A stretch of DNA of 18,187 nt from Desulfobulbaceae bacterium (GCA_024763115.1 JANTGB010000008.1:1-18187); one strand, 5' to 3'; numbered from the stretch's first letter, positions 8,108 through 15,872 are shown. Program-made: numbers and translations. Notes: generated by a model from the sequence alone, not told the origin.

Positions 8108-9343
8108 ATGACAGTTGAGCCGGCAACAAAACAGACAATTATCATCGTTGATGACGAGAAGAATGTTCGTGATCTCTTTATCCGTTACCTTAAGGCGGAA
8201 AATTTTAATTGTCTGACTGCAAGCAACGGTAATGAGGCCCTGGACATCCTTGCCGCAGAAGAAATTCCTCTAATGCTCTGCGATATAAATATGGACGGCA
8301 TGAGTGGTATTGACCTGCTGAATATCGCTCGGAAAAAATATCCGGAACTGGCCGTCATCATGGTGTCGGGTGTTGATGATAGAAATGTCGCCAGGATGGC
8401 CCTGGAACTCGGCGCTTCCGGCTACCTGATAAAACCGGTGCCCCGTACCTCTCTGATCATTCAGGTGTTGAATGCCTTAAGGCTGAGGGAGCTTTCGCTC
8501 AGCAAGGAAGCCAACACCAGGATGCTGATTCACCAGGAAAAACTGGCGGCAATCGGTCGGCTTGCCGCCGGCATAATCCATGAACTTAATACCCCTACTA
8601 CCTACATAAGGGGCAATCTTCAGACCTTTGCCCGTTATAGCGCCTCGTTTAATGACTATCTGAAAAAAATGGCCGCAAATCCGGAGAAAGAGGAACTGGA
8701 AAACATTCGCAAAAAGATGGCGACACTGCTGGAAACCACAGATGAAATTTCCGCTGCAGCCCTGAAGGGAACGGAGCGAATAATGAATATCGTCTCTTCC
8801 ATGCGGGGCTTTGTGGTAGACAGTCATAGAGATAAAACAGAGATTAATATTTTCCAGCCCATGATCGATGCGTTGATATTGACCCGTAACCGCTTCAAAC
8901 ATATTGGTCGGGCCACCCTTGACGGCCATAAATTCAAGGACATTAATCCAAAAAATTTTGTTGTCCGGAACAGACTGCTGATATCCGCTAATTCTCAACG
9001 GCTCTGCCAGCTTTTTGTAATTCTCTTTAACAACAGCATTGACGCGTGGCAGACATTTGCCAATGAATCACAAAAAGAACAGGCATCATTTCATCTTGAA
9101 ATTTCAATAAGAAAACAAGAGGATGGAAATGTTATATGCCAAGTACGCGACAACAGCGGCGGCATGGAAGCAGACACAGCCGTCCAGGTATTTGAACCAT
9201 TTTTCACCACCAAGGAAGGCGGAAAAGGCACTGGGCTGGGAATGAGCATCTGTCAACAGATAGTCCGAGAACACAATGGAAAAATATTTCTGAAAAATTA
9301 TCCCGGATCAGGGGTATGCTGGAATATCAGTTTTCCGGCTTAA
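8108..9343 (+). CDS. Receiver-histidine kinase (REC-HisKA-HATPase)
   Basis: This 411-residue soluble protein begins with a receiver (Asp15/Asp16, acceptor Asp59 in CDINMDG, Lys109 in IKPV). A coiled linker follows, then a dimerisation domain with phospho-His158 (GIIHELNTP) and an ATPase domain. ATPase motifs are the N box LFNNSIDAW (306-314), G1 RDNSGGM (347-353), F box FEPFFTTK (362-369) and G2 GKGTGLGM (372-379). There are no transmembrane or PAS segments. A receiver placed before a kinase usually makes the kinase responsive to another kinase. Here CheA is the obvious donor, and the receiver gene 23 bp downstream is the obvious acceptor. The result would be a side branch of the chemosensory pathway (inference). 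The start is at the ATG after AAGGTG (8090-8095), with a long spacing of about 12. Confidence 0.93.
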   Translation: MTVEPATKQTIIIVDDEKNVRDLFIRYLKAENFNCLTASNGNEALDILAAEEIPLMLCDINMDGMSGIDLLNIARKKYPELAVIMVSGVDDRNVARMALELGASGYLIKPVPRTSLIIQVLNALRLRELSLSKEANTRMLIHQEKLAAIGRLAAGIIHELNTPTTYIRGNLQTFARYSASFNDYLKKMAANPEKEELENIRKKMATLLETTDEISAAALKGTERIMNIVSSMRGFVVDSHRDKTEINIFQPMIDALILTRNRFKHIGRATLDGHKFKDINPKNFVVRNRLLISANSQRLCQLFVILFNNSIDAWQTFANESQKEQASFHLEISIRKQEDGNVICQVRDNSGGMEADTAVQVFEPFFTTKEGGKGTGLGMSICQQIVREHNGKIFLKNYPGSGVCWNISFPA

Positions 9344-9366
9344 AATGCTGATGGAGAAATAAAATT

Positions 9367-9786
9367 ATGAAAATAAATCTGCTGATTATTGATGATGAAA
9401 TAGAGATAGGCAATACTCTGAAAAGATACCTGGAGCTTGAGACGGATTATCAAATCACTGTTTATACCAATCCCCTGGAAGCTCTGGAAAAAATCAAAAA
9501 GGGCAGCGTCCAGATTGTCCTGAGCGATATAATGATGCCTGAGATAAACGGCATTGACCTGCTTCGGGAAATAAAAAAGGCGGACGGCCTGGTACAGGTA
9601 ATAATGATGACCGCCTTTTCTACGGTTGACAAGGTAATAGCCTGTCTTGAGACCGGGGCTGCCGATTATATTATGAAACCTTTTGATGACCTTGAAGAAG
9701 TTAAAAAACTGATCGATCAGACCACAGAAAAATTATCAAGATGGCGTAAGCTGGCTGTGGCCAGTCAACGACTTAATATTGGTTAG
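9367..9786 (+). CDS. Single-domain response regulator (receiver only)
   Basis: The 139-residue protein is a stand-alone receiver with Asp9/Asp10, acceptor Asp54 (LSDIMMPEING), Thr82 (MMTAFS) and Lys104 (MKPF). A short basic helical tail (about 115-139) follows and there is no output domain. By position it is the probable phosphoryl acceptor of the upstream REC-histidine kinase; the genes are 23 bp apart, with a GGAGA site before the ATG. It differs clearly from CheY at 11958. The motif KPFDDLEE and the ITVYTNPLEAL segment resemble receivers of NtrC/hybrid kinase type rather than CheY. Output could be by protein interaction with the adjacent HEAT-repeat protein (inference). Confidence 0.92.
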   Translation: MKINLLIIDDEIEIGNTLKRYLELETDYQITVYTNPLEALEKIKKGSVQIVLSDIMMPEINGIDLLREIKKADGLVQVIMMTAFSTVDKVIACLETGAADYIMKPFDDLEEVKKLIDQTTEKLSRWRKLAVASQRLNIG

Positions 9787-9813
9787 ATGTGAGCCATAAA
9801 ACAGGAAGATGAG

Positions 9814-10881
9814 ATGAAAAATTACCTGAAAGACCTTGAAGCGGAAGACAGGGATAGAAAACTTGAAGCCATAGATCTTATCGGCCATAAAGGCGGGCCG
9901 GAGACCGTTGATCCGCTGTTTGATCATCTGGAACGGGAAAACGACCGTTCCATTAAGGAAAGAATCCTTCTGGCCCTGGAAAACCTGTTGCCGAGGGTGA
10001 ATTTTATTTCCATTGAAAGGATGCTGCGCTCTCAAGACGCCTTTATTCGCAATGGCGGGGTGGAAATCCTCAAGAAACAGGACGGCAAGGCCCTGGATTG
10101 CCTGGCCCGACTTTCTCGAGACGATAATAAGGATGTCCGTAAATTTGCCATTGATGCCCTGATCGGCAACACATCCGAGGAGGCCGGGAAAATTCTCCGC
10201 GAACGATTTTCCGACAAGGATATCAATATTGTTTCAACTGCCATTGAATACCTTGGCAGCCTGAAGGATGAAAAATCCGTTGATCCCATTGAACAGCTTC
10301 TGCTTAACTCCGAAATTCCCCTGCTTCAGTGTACTGCTTTGGAGGCCCTGGCCAAGATCGGCACTTCCCATCGCTATGAGGAGATTATTGCCGGGCTGGG
10401 CCATAATGACGATCCTCTGCTGCGCTACTCCCTGCTTAAATTCATGGGCAACTCGGCCCCGGCGCAAACGGTTTTTGCCTATATTGAAAAAGTTATAGAC
10501 CAGGGCGGAGAACTCTATGCCAAGGAAATAGTGGACGCGGCAGAGTCGGTTATCCACCGCTATCCTGATGCCGGCTTAAGCAGCAGAGTCCAGGATTATC
10601 TTGTACGATTACTTGAAGATGTCGACAGCGGCTCGACCCGCTATGAACTGAGCCGCATGCTTTCCCGAACCGACAATAAAAATATCGTTGATTCCGCCCG
10701 GATGGATCTTGATGATGACGATATCATGGTTGTCCTGGCCGCAGTGGAAACTATCGGGGCCCAGGGAGATGAATCCGACCTGGACAAACTGGAAGAACTG
10801 GCCGATAAATTTGATGATGATGCGATGCTGGAAGTTATAGGTGACGCGGTTGAGCAGATAAGCGCAAGAGCCGACAGCTAA
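9814..10881 (+). CDS. HEAT-repeat (PBS-lyase-like) scaffold protein
   Basis: This 355-residue protein is built from helical pairs recurring about every 30-35 residues. Examples are DVRKFAIDALIG, NIVSTAIEYLGSLKD, LLQCTALEALAKIG, LLRYSLLKFMG and IMVVLAAVETIGAQGDE. This pattern is the HEAT/PBS-lyase alpha-solenoid. It is acidic, soluble, and has no enzyme motif. Such solenoids bind partner proteins. HEAT-repeat genes are known in other chemosensory clusters; Myxococcus Che7 carries one, recalled from memory. The gene lies between a receiver gene and cheR. Likely roles are docking a phosphorylated receiver or linking the pathway to a non-flagellar output; neither is shown by the sequence. AGGAAG at 9803-9808 supports the ATG at 9814. 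Confidence 0.88.
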   Translation: MKNYLKDLEAEDRDRKLEAIDLIGHKGGPETVDPLFDHLERENDRSIKERILLALENLLPRVNFISIERMLRSQDAFIRNGGVEILKKQDGKALDCLARLSRDDNKDVRKFAIDALIGNTSEEAGKILRERFSDKDINIVSTAIEYLGSLKDEKSVDPIEQLLLNSEIPLLQCTALEALAKIGTSHRYEEIIAGLGHNDDPLLRYSLLKFMGNSAPAQTVFAYIEKVIDQGGELYAKEIVDAAESVIHRYPDAGLSSRVQDYLVRLLEDVDSGSTRYELSRMLSRTDNKNIVDSARMDLDDDDIMVVLAAVETIGAQGDESDLDKLEELADKFDDDAMLEVIGDAVEQISARADS

Positions 10882-10932
10882 GAGGCTGTCCGGGATTAAC
10901 ACCGAATCAATCTGAAAAGACGTGAGACATTA

Positions 10933-11769
10933 ATGCAGATTACTATTAAAGATTTTATAAAGTTCAGAAATATTATCTACAATCGTTGTGGAATATTTTT
11001 TGAAACAAAAAAAATTTATTTTGTTAAAAAAAGGCTGCTGGCCCGGATGGAAAGCCTGGGGATAAACGACATAGGTGTCTACCTCAATCTCCTTATGCAC
11101 CGGGATGGCGATAATAAGGAATTTCAGGCCCTGATAAACCTGCTCACCACCAATGAAACCTATTTTTTCCGGGAATTTGATCAGCTGGCCGCCTTTGGCG
11201 AACATTGCCTGGTGGAAATCAGCGACCGGAAAGAGAAAGAAAACGACAGGATTATCAGGGCATGGTCAGCCGGCTGTTCAACCGGTGAAGAACCATATAC
11301 CCTGGCTGTTATTCTCCGGGAAATTCTTGAAGATATTGATCTCTGGCAGGTTAATGTATATGGAACCGACATTGATACAAATGTTCTTGAGCGCTGCAGA
11401 AAAGGCGTATATTCGCAAAGGTCGGTAAAGGATGTTCCGGATGAATACCTGTCCACCTACTTTAGCAGTCAGGGAGACAACTATCAGGTCAAACCGCAGA
11501 TCAAGGAAATGGTAACCTTTAAGCAGGTTAACCTGATGGATAAATCGGCAATGATCCAGATGCGACGGATGGATTTTATCTTCTGCCGCAATGTCCTGAT
11601 TTATTTTAATGAGGAATCCCGCCGGGAGGTGGCAGGCTGGTTTTATGATGCCCTGCGGCCGGGAGGATATGTTTTCCTCGGCCATTCCGAGTCAATGAGC
11701 CGAATTTCAACTGCATTCAGGATAAAAAAAATGGGCGGGATGATTGTTTATCAGAAGCCGCTTGCGTAA
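10933..11769 (+). CDS. CheR, chemoreceptor methyltransferase
   Basis: CheR transfers methyl groups from S-adenosylmethionine to receptor glutamates and provides adaptation together with CheB. The 278-residue protein has the N-terminal helical domain with TTNETYFFRE (72-81). The SAM-binding domain has SAGCSTGEEPYTLA (112-125), GTDID (144-148), FCRNVLIYF (217-225) and LGHSES (249-254). All are hallmark CheR motifs and the length is typical. There is no extra TPR domain. The gene begins 51 bp after the HEAT gene; the ribosome site is poor, but the first residues (ITIKDFIKFRNIIY) fit the family start. The receptor in this operon lacks the C-terminal tether pentapeptide, so CheR should act without tethering. 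Confidence 0.97.
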   Translation: MQITIKDFIKFRNIIYNRCGIFFETKKIYFVKKRLLARMESLGINDIGVYLNLLMHRDGDNKEFQALINLLTTNETYFFREFDQLAAFGEHCLVEISDRKEKENDRIIRAWSAGCSTGEEPYTLAVILREILEDIDLWQVNVYGTDIDTNVLERCRKGVYSQRSVKDVPDEYLSTYFSSQGDNYQVKPQIKEMVTFKQVNLMDKSAMIQMRRMDFIFCRNVLIYFNEESRREVAGWFYDALRPGGYVFLGHSESMSRISTAFRIKKMGGMIVYQKPLA

Positions 11770-11806
11770 CAATATAACGTGAATAATTTTATTGTCTTTT
11801 CTTAAA

Positions 11807-11908
11807 GGTAACTACTCATGGGGTAAATGCCTGACGAGCGCAAACCTCAGAGTATTTGTAACTGCTCGGAGTCTGCGCTACCTGCAGGGGCTCTGTGAGC
11901 AGTTACCC
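11807..11908 (+). repeat. Leader repeat copy A upstream of cheY, with competing inverted repeats
   Basis: The element begins GGTAACTACTCATGG (11807-11821) and ends GAGCAGTTACC (11897-11907). An inner GTAACTGCTC (11858-11867) is a perfect 10-bp inverted repeat of GAGCAGTTAC (11897-11906). The outer GGTAACTACTCA (11807-11818) can pair with the same right arm with one wobble, so two alternative hairpins share one strand. The middle holds GGAGTCTGCGCTACCTGCAG. A related, longer copy lies at 15918-16057, in front of the PEP-CTERM gene. Both leaders then reach a start codon via TAAACAAGAG. Confidence 0.75.
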
Positions 11909-11957
11909 TTAAAGAAGATAACCCGTAAAGAACAAACTCGCTAAACAAGAGATAATC

Positions 11958-12380
11958 ATGGCAAGATTGCTGAAAAAGAAAAAAGAATCGGTAAAAAAAG
12001 AAACCACAACCACACAGAAGCGTAAATGTGTTCTGGTGGTTGATGACTCGGAAATGATCCGCAATTTTCATTGTTATATTTTGAAAAATGCCGGCTTTGA
12101 TGTCCTGTCGGCAATTGACGGGGCCGACGGTATGGAAAAATTGCTGAGAAATCATGTGGACGCCGTTATCACTGATATAAATATGCCGAACATGGATGGT
12201 CTTACCTTTGTCCAGCGTCTGCGTGAAAATCTTCTTTATGAGGAGATACCGGTAATCATTGTTTCAACCGAAGATGAAGCGGAAGACAAACAACAGGGAT
12301 TTGATGCCGGAGCCAATATTTACATAGTTAAACCCACTGAACCGGCAAAATTAATTGAAAATATTAAGATGCTGCTTTGA
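11958..12380 (+). CDS. CheY-type response regulator with basic N-terminal extension
   Basis: The 140-residue protein is a CheY-like receiver (residues 23-140) with Asp29/Asp30, acceptor Asp73 (ITDINMPNMDG), Ser103/Thr104 and Lys125 (IVKPT). It should receive phosphate from CheA, encoded next. The first 23 residues are unusual: nine are Lys or Arg (MARLLKKKKESVKK...) and no part belongs to the receiver fold. The extension might bind nucleic acid, ParA-bound DNA or an acidic partner, or it could mean the true start is internal; no later in-frame ATG precedes the receiver. The gene is set apart from cheR by a 188-bp gap with a structured repeat and may have separate control. Confidence 0.93.
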   Translation: MARLLKKKKESVKKETTTTQKRKCVLVVDDSEMIRNFHCYILKNAGFDVLSAIDGADGMEKLLRNHVDAVITDINMPNMDGLTFVQRLRENLLYEEIPVIIVSTEDEAEDKQQGFDAGANIYIVKPTEPAKLIENIKMLL

Positions 12381-12449
12381 CAGGGGCGTAATGAACTGTT
12401 GAAAACAGCAGAAGACGAATTAAACATATATCCGGATGATGATAGTAAT

Positions 12450-12491
12450 CTGTTCTTTGTCTTCTGTCCTCTATCTTCTGCTTTCTGCCAG
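12450..12491 (+). repeat. Six tandem imperfect heptamers before cheA
   Basis: Six consecutive pyrimidine-rich heptamers (CTGTTCT, TTGTCTT, CTGTCCT, CTATCTT, CTGCTTT, CTGCCAG) end at the cheA ribosome site GGGAGGG (12491-12497). The segment GTCTTCTG (12459-12466) is the exact inverse of CAGAAGAC at 12409-12416, so the leader can fold back and leave about 42 nt in the loop. The units are too diverged for replication slippage. The repeat may be a dispersed element or a translational leader feature. Confidence 0.55.
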
Positions 12492-12502
12492 GGAGGGCGG
12501 TT

Positions 12503-15115
12503 ATGGAACTTTCCATATCCAAGTTGGAAATTGATGTTTTAAAAGATTTTCTAGTCGAGGCCCAGGAACATCTGAGCGGCATTGAGGAACGTATCCTGCA
12601 ACTGGAAACGGATCAGGATATTGAGCTGGTCAACTCTATTTTCCGTCCGGCCCATACCATTAAAGGTTCCGCTTCATTCCTGGGCTTGAATGATATCAAG
12701 TATCTGGCCCATGAAATGGAGACCCTGCTTGATGATCTCCGCAACAACAAAATTCAGGTTTCAACCGAACTGATTGATATCCTGCTTACCGGAGTCGACA
12801 CCTTAAGCCGCATGCTGCGGAAAACCTCCAATGCAGTTGAAGAGGCGAATCATGATAATGATCCGGTGACCTTTTCCCTGCCGGATATATCCTTTGAAGC
12901 CGTGATAAAGGATATCAATGAGGTTAGAGAAAAAAATAAAAAACTGCTGGAATCTTCTCTTGAAAAAATAAAAAAAAGTAGTGACCGCTCGTTTCTCAGC
13001 CCGGAAGAACTGGCCGCAATAACATACCCTCCCGGCATGAAGGAACAGTTCATTGATGAAGGCTTTGAGCATGTAGCTACCCTGGAAGAAAGTCTGCTTG
13101 TCCTTGAAAAGGACAAAGAAAACCTGGAGCTTTACAATAATCTTTTTCGATCCCTGCACAGCCTGAAAGGAAACTCCGGCGTCCTGCTCTCCGTGGTTGA
13201 AAATCCGGAATTAAGGGAAAAACATCCCCTGGTTCCTTTTCAAACCCTGTCCCATGAAACAGAGACCCTGGTTCAGCAACATCGTGATTCTTCATCTGCA
13301 ATGAATAATGAAGAAATAGAACTGCTGCTGGCCGCAGTTGATATGCTGAAAGATATCATAATGGATTTTCAACAAAATGAGACAGGCCCGGATGATACGG
13401 AATCGCTTATCGCCCGCTGCCGGGCCCTGACCACTGTCGGACTGAATGAGGAAGAGGCTGAAGTTAATGACAATCGCCTAAACGAGGCAAAAAACTTTGC
13501 CTTTGATAACACCTTAACCCAATGTCTTGAGGCCATTTCCGCAGGACTTGATGAAGTTTACGATGACAATAAAAGGGACAAGGCTCTCGGAAAAATAATC
13601 AGAGGATTTAAAACCATAGGCAAAAGCGCTGATAACAGCGGCATGGATAAACTGGCCGCTGATGCTCTGGAAGCCGTCACTGTGACGGAATTTCTTCTTA
13701 ACGGCAAGGATGACAATGAGACGGTTTTTCTTGAAGATCTGCGTGCCAAGCTGGAAAATATTGAAAACATTGCCGCAGAGTCCGCCGGTTCCAATGAAAT
13801 TGAGCTCCGTTCCGATACTTCACAGTCGGCAGCAGCGCCAATAGCTGCGGAGCGCAAACCTGATAAAAATAAGGCTGTTGATTCCGGTTCGCCGGGGGTC
13901 GGCTCTCCGGCTCAATCCGGCTCCGCTAATCAGGTTATCAAGGTTTCCCAGGACAAGCTCGACAAACTGATGAATCTTGTAGGCGAACTGATTGTCAGCA
14001 AAAACAATTTCACTCCCCTGGCAAAAGAAATAGCGGAAACATGTCAAACCCCGCAGATGGGTAAAAAGGTAAAGGCGGCCGGTGACCTGGTCAGCCGGAT
14101 ATCCGACGATTTACAGGCTACGGTCATGGCCATAAGAATGGTGCCGGTTTCCACGATATTTTCCCGTTTTCACCGGATGATCCGTGATCTGTCCCGCAAA
14201 ATGAATAAACAGATAAAGCTCATGATTTCCGGTGAGGAAACCGAACTGGATAAAACTATTATTGAGGCATTGGGCGATCCCATGGTACACCTGGTCAGGA
14301 ATTCCGCCGACCATGGCCTTGAATCACCGGAGAAGAGAAAGAAAAACGGCAAGGCCGCAGAAGGTATAATCCATCTCAAGGCCTATAATCAGGGGCAGTA
14401 TGTTATTATTGAAATTCATGATGATGGAGCGGGAATTGATCCCAACGTAATTCGCAGCAAGGCCATTGAAAGATCAATGCTCAGCCTTGATGACCTGGAA
14501 AAAATGGATGACCAGGCCATAATCAATCTGATTTTTGCCGCCGGATTTTCCACTGCCGGTGAAATTACCGAGGTGTCCGGTCGCGGGGTGGGAATGGATG
14601 TGGTGCGCACCAATATTGAGCAGATCGGCGGCAAAGTCCTGCTGAACAGTCGGCTGGGGCAGGGAACCACAGTGACAATCAAGTTGCCCCTGACTTTAGC
14701 AGTCTGCAAAGGTCTTGAAGTAGCGACCGCAGGTGAGCATTATTTCCTGCCCCTTGATTACGTCAGGGAAACAGTCAAGATTGATCCGGAAATGGTTCGT
14801 CATCATAAAGGCTTACGAATGACTGTGGTGCGGGATGACCTGCTGCCCATAAAGCTGCTCTCCTCTGTCCTGGAACTTAAAGACGGCAGCGGCGATATCC
14901 GGTCAGACCAAAAAGTAAAGAGCGAACTAAGCCTGGTGATTCTCAATCTCAACGGCCGAAAAATCGCCCTGGAAGTTGATCGCTTTTTTAATGAAAATGA
15001 ATTTGTCATTAAATCTCTTGAAGGTTCCCTGGCCGGCATTAAGGGGTTGTCCGGCGCGACCGTGACCGGAGAAGGCAAAGTTATTTTGATTCTTGATCCT
15101 CTGCGTCTTCTTTAG
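12503..15115 (+). CDS. CheA histidine kinase with two active Hpt domains and one degenerate Hpt
   Basis: The 870-residue kinase is longer than E. coli CheA (about 654). Hpt1 has His51 (RPAHTIKGSASFLGL) and Hpt2 has His219 (LFRSLHSLKGNSG). A third Hpt-like segment (about 330-425) reads IIRGFKTIGKSADNSGMDKL, with Lys370 where the phospho-His should be. A Ser/Ala/Pro linker (about 430-475) follows, then dimerisation (478-550) and ATPase domains. ATPase motifs are the N box HLVRNSADHG (596-605), G1 HDDGAG (639-644) and G2 GRGVGMDV (693-700). A CheW-like regulatory domain closes the protein (about 733-870). No obvious P2 CheY-docking domain is seen. It autophosphorylates under receptor control and should feed CheB, CheY and perhaps the REC-kinase. 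It ends the operon. Confidence 0.96.
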   Translation: MELSISKLEIDVLKDFLVEAQEHLSGIEERILQLETDQDIELVNSIFRPAHTIKGSASFLGLNDIKYLAHEMETLLDDLRNNKIQVSTELIDILLTGVDTLSRMLRKTSNAVEEANHDNDPVTFSLPDISFEAVIKDINEVREKNKKLLESSLEKIKKSSDRSFLSPEELAAITYPPGMKEQFIDEGFEHVATLEESLLVLEKDKENLELYNNLFRSLHSLKGNSGVLLSVVENPELREKHPLVPFQTLSHETETLVQQHRDSSSAMNNEEIELLLAAVDMLKDIIMDFQQNETGPDDTESLIARCRALTTVGLNEEEAEVNDNRLNEAKNFAFDNTLTQCLEAISAGLDEVYDDNKRDKALGKIIRGFKTIGKSADNSGMDKLAADALEAVTVTEFLLNGKDDNETVFLEDLRAKLENIENIAAESAGSNEIELRSDTSQSAAAPIAAERKPDKNKAVDSGSPGVGSPAQSGSANQVIKVSQDKLDKLMNLVGELIVSKNNFTPLAKEIAETCQTPQMGKKVKAAGDLVSRISDDLQATVMAIRMVPVSTIFSRFHRMIRDLSRKMNKQIKLMISGEETELDKTIIEALGDPMVHLVRNSADHGLESPEKRKKNGKAAEGIIHLKAYNQGQYVIIEIHDDGAGIDPNVIRSKAIERSMLSLDDLEKMDDQAIINLIFAAGFSTAGEITEVSGRGVGMDVVRTNIEQIGGKVLLNSRLGQGTTVTIKLPLTLAVCKGLEVATAGEHYFLPLDYVRETVKIDPEMVRHHKGLRMTVVRDDLLPIKLLSSVLELKDGSGDIRSDQKVKSELSLVILNLNGRKIALEVDRFFNENEFVIKSLEGSLAGIKGLSGATVTGEGKVILILDPLRLL

Positions 15116-15117
15116 AT

Positions 15118-15445
15118 TCAATCAGACTTGTCTCCATTGAGAACCTTTCTTACAAATGGGGCAATATCTTTTATGCTCAGCAGTTTCAAGATAAGCTCTC
15201 CCTTATCCCCATTGCCCCGGCCTTTTCCCTGAAAATAATTTTGCTGTAGCCTGTACAGTAATGAGCTGAATATTGAAGCGGACAGCAAATATCTCTTCAG
15301 CTTATTCAGTTCCGGTCATGCCGGTCATAGTCTGATCTGTAATTACCGAATCAAATTTATCCGGCTGCGCCTTGATCATTTCAAGAGCGTCCCGGCTTTA
15401 CGGGCAGCCGCTTCCCAGGTCTACCGAATTCTGCTCATCCTCAAT
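15118..15445 (-). pseudogene. Decayed receiver-domain gene, truncated by a repeat
   Basis: On the - strand a receiver fold can be read from 15445 down. It gives IEDEQNSVDLG, then DALEMIKAQPDKFDSVITDQ and TMTGMTGTE with the acceptor Asp kept, an in-frame TAA, AEEIFAVRFNIQLITVQATAKL, and finally LLSIKDIAPFVRKVLNG before TGA (15118-15120). This matches the receiver at the end of a hybrid sensor kinase. It carries stops at 15398-15400 and 15302-15304, small frameshifts near 15195-15210, and an internal deletion after DLG. The reading begins exactly where the TAACTACTCA repeat (15447) ends it, so the N-terminal part has been lost or replaced. It is convergent with cheA and only 2 bp away. Confidence 0.8.
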
Positions 15446-15446
15446 A

Positions 15447-15466
15447 GTAACTACTCACTGGGTAAG
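15447..15466 (+). repeat. TAACTACTCA repeat, copy at the pseudogene edge
   Basis: GTAACTACTCACTGGGTAAG is one of five + strand copies of the decamer TAACTACTCA in the window (11809, 15448, 15920, 16857, 18021). It abuts the broken end of the receiver pseudogene and precedes the short palindromic element by nine bases. Confidence 0.7.
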
Positions 15467-15474
15467 CTCATCAG

Positions 15475-15567
15475 GAGTTCACTCAAAAATAAATTAGTAG
15501 AGATAAGGTGTAATCCGGACATTTAGATTGCGCCTCAAAATGTGAAGTTATTCTTGAGCGAACCCTT
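15475..15567. repeat. Short palindromic MITE-like element (93 bp)
   Basis: The ends are inverted (left ...TTCACTCAAAAATAA at 15479-15493, right TTATTCTTGAGCGAA at 15548-15562). The centre is GGTGTAATC/GATTGCGCC around a CGGACATTTA-type loop, so the whole sequence can fold into one hairpin. A 36-bp run (15479-15514) is identical to 16900-16935 of the longer copy, and both then carry GACATTTAGA. This copy lacks the longer copy's central extension. It encodes no protein. Confidence 0.75.
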
Positions 15568-15624
15568 AATGTTGCTAACCATCGTAATTGCATGATACCA
15601 CTTCGCTGTTATTTAGAGGGTACG

Positions 15625-15649
15625 GGTAAGCGACCGGCGGGAGACTCCG
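15625..15649 (+). repeat. Single copy of the 25-bp repeat unit
   Basis: The unit begins GGTAAGCGACCGG and ends GGGAGACTCCG. It differs from units of the tandem array at the right edge only around the central AGC and the last base. It stands alone in the intergenic stretch 15568-15746, where I see no gene. A small GTAAGC/GCTTAC hairpin follows at 15692-15709 and is not obviously a terminator. Confidence 0.7.
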
Positions 15650-15746
15650 GGAGATTATTGTAATCAGTCCGGGGCAGCGTATTAATCATACGTAAGCCGT
15701 ACTGCTTACAGTATTATTTTCAACCTTGCAGCTTAGATTTCAGTAA

Positions 15747-15842
15747 ATTTTCCGGGGAAACGGATCGGTTTTCCGGAAAAATTGTTTTTTGTTTCACCTG
15801 GAACTATTACCCGACTTCTCTACAATGTTCCAACTTATTGTA
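15747..15842 (+). promoter_or_regulatory. Candidate activator-binding dyads upstream of the sigma-54 promoter
   Basis: A near-palindrome TTTCCGGGGAAA (15749-15760) and a perfect palindrome TTTTCCGGAAAA (15769-15780) lie about two helical turns apart. They are roughly 100-120 bp upstream of the -24 element, where enhancer-binding proteins usually sit. A separate dyad TACAAT-N10-ATTGTA spans 15821-15842, and its TTATTGTAAT half (15835-15844) recurs at 15655-15664. PrsR-type activators are the known regulators of PEP-CTERM genes. Assigning either dyad to PrsR is an inference. Confidence 0.5.
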
Positions 15843-15872
15843 ATAGCAGGATAAGCACAAAAAATAACATTA

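Noticed and set aside
15692..15709. Intrinsic terminator (GTAAGC/GCTTAC hairpin)
   Set aside because: The stem is only six bases, and the following sequence is mixed rather than a T-run directly after the stem.
15664..15735. Small - strand ORF (MINTLPRTDYNN...) resembling the flagellin upstream region
   Set aside because: It is about 26 codons, runs into the repeat unit, and the similarity is a few residues only.
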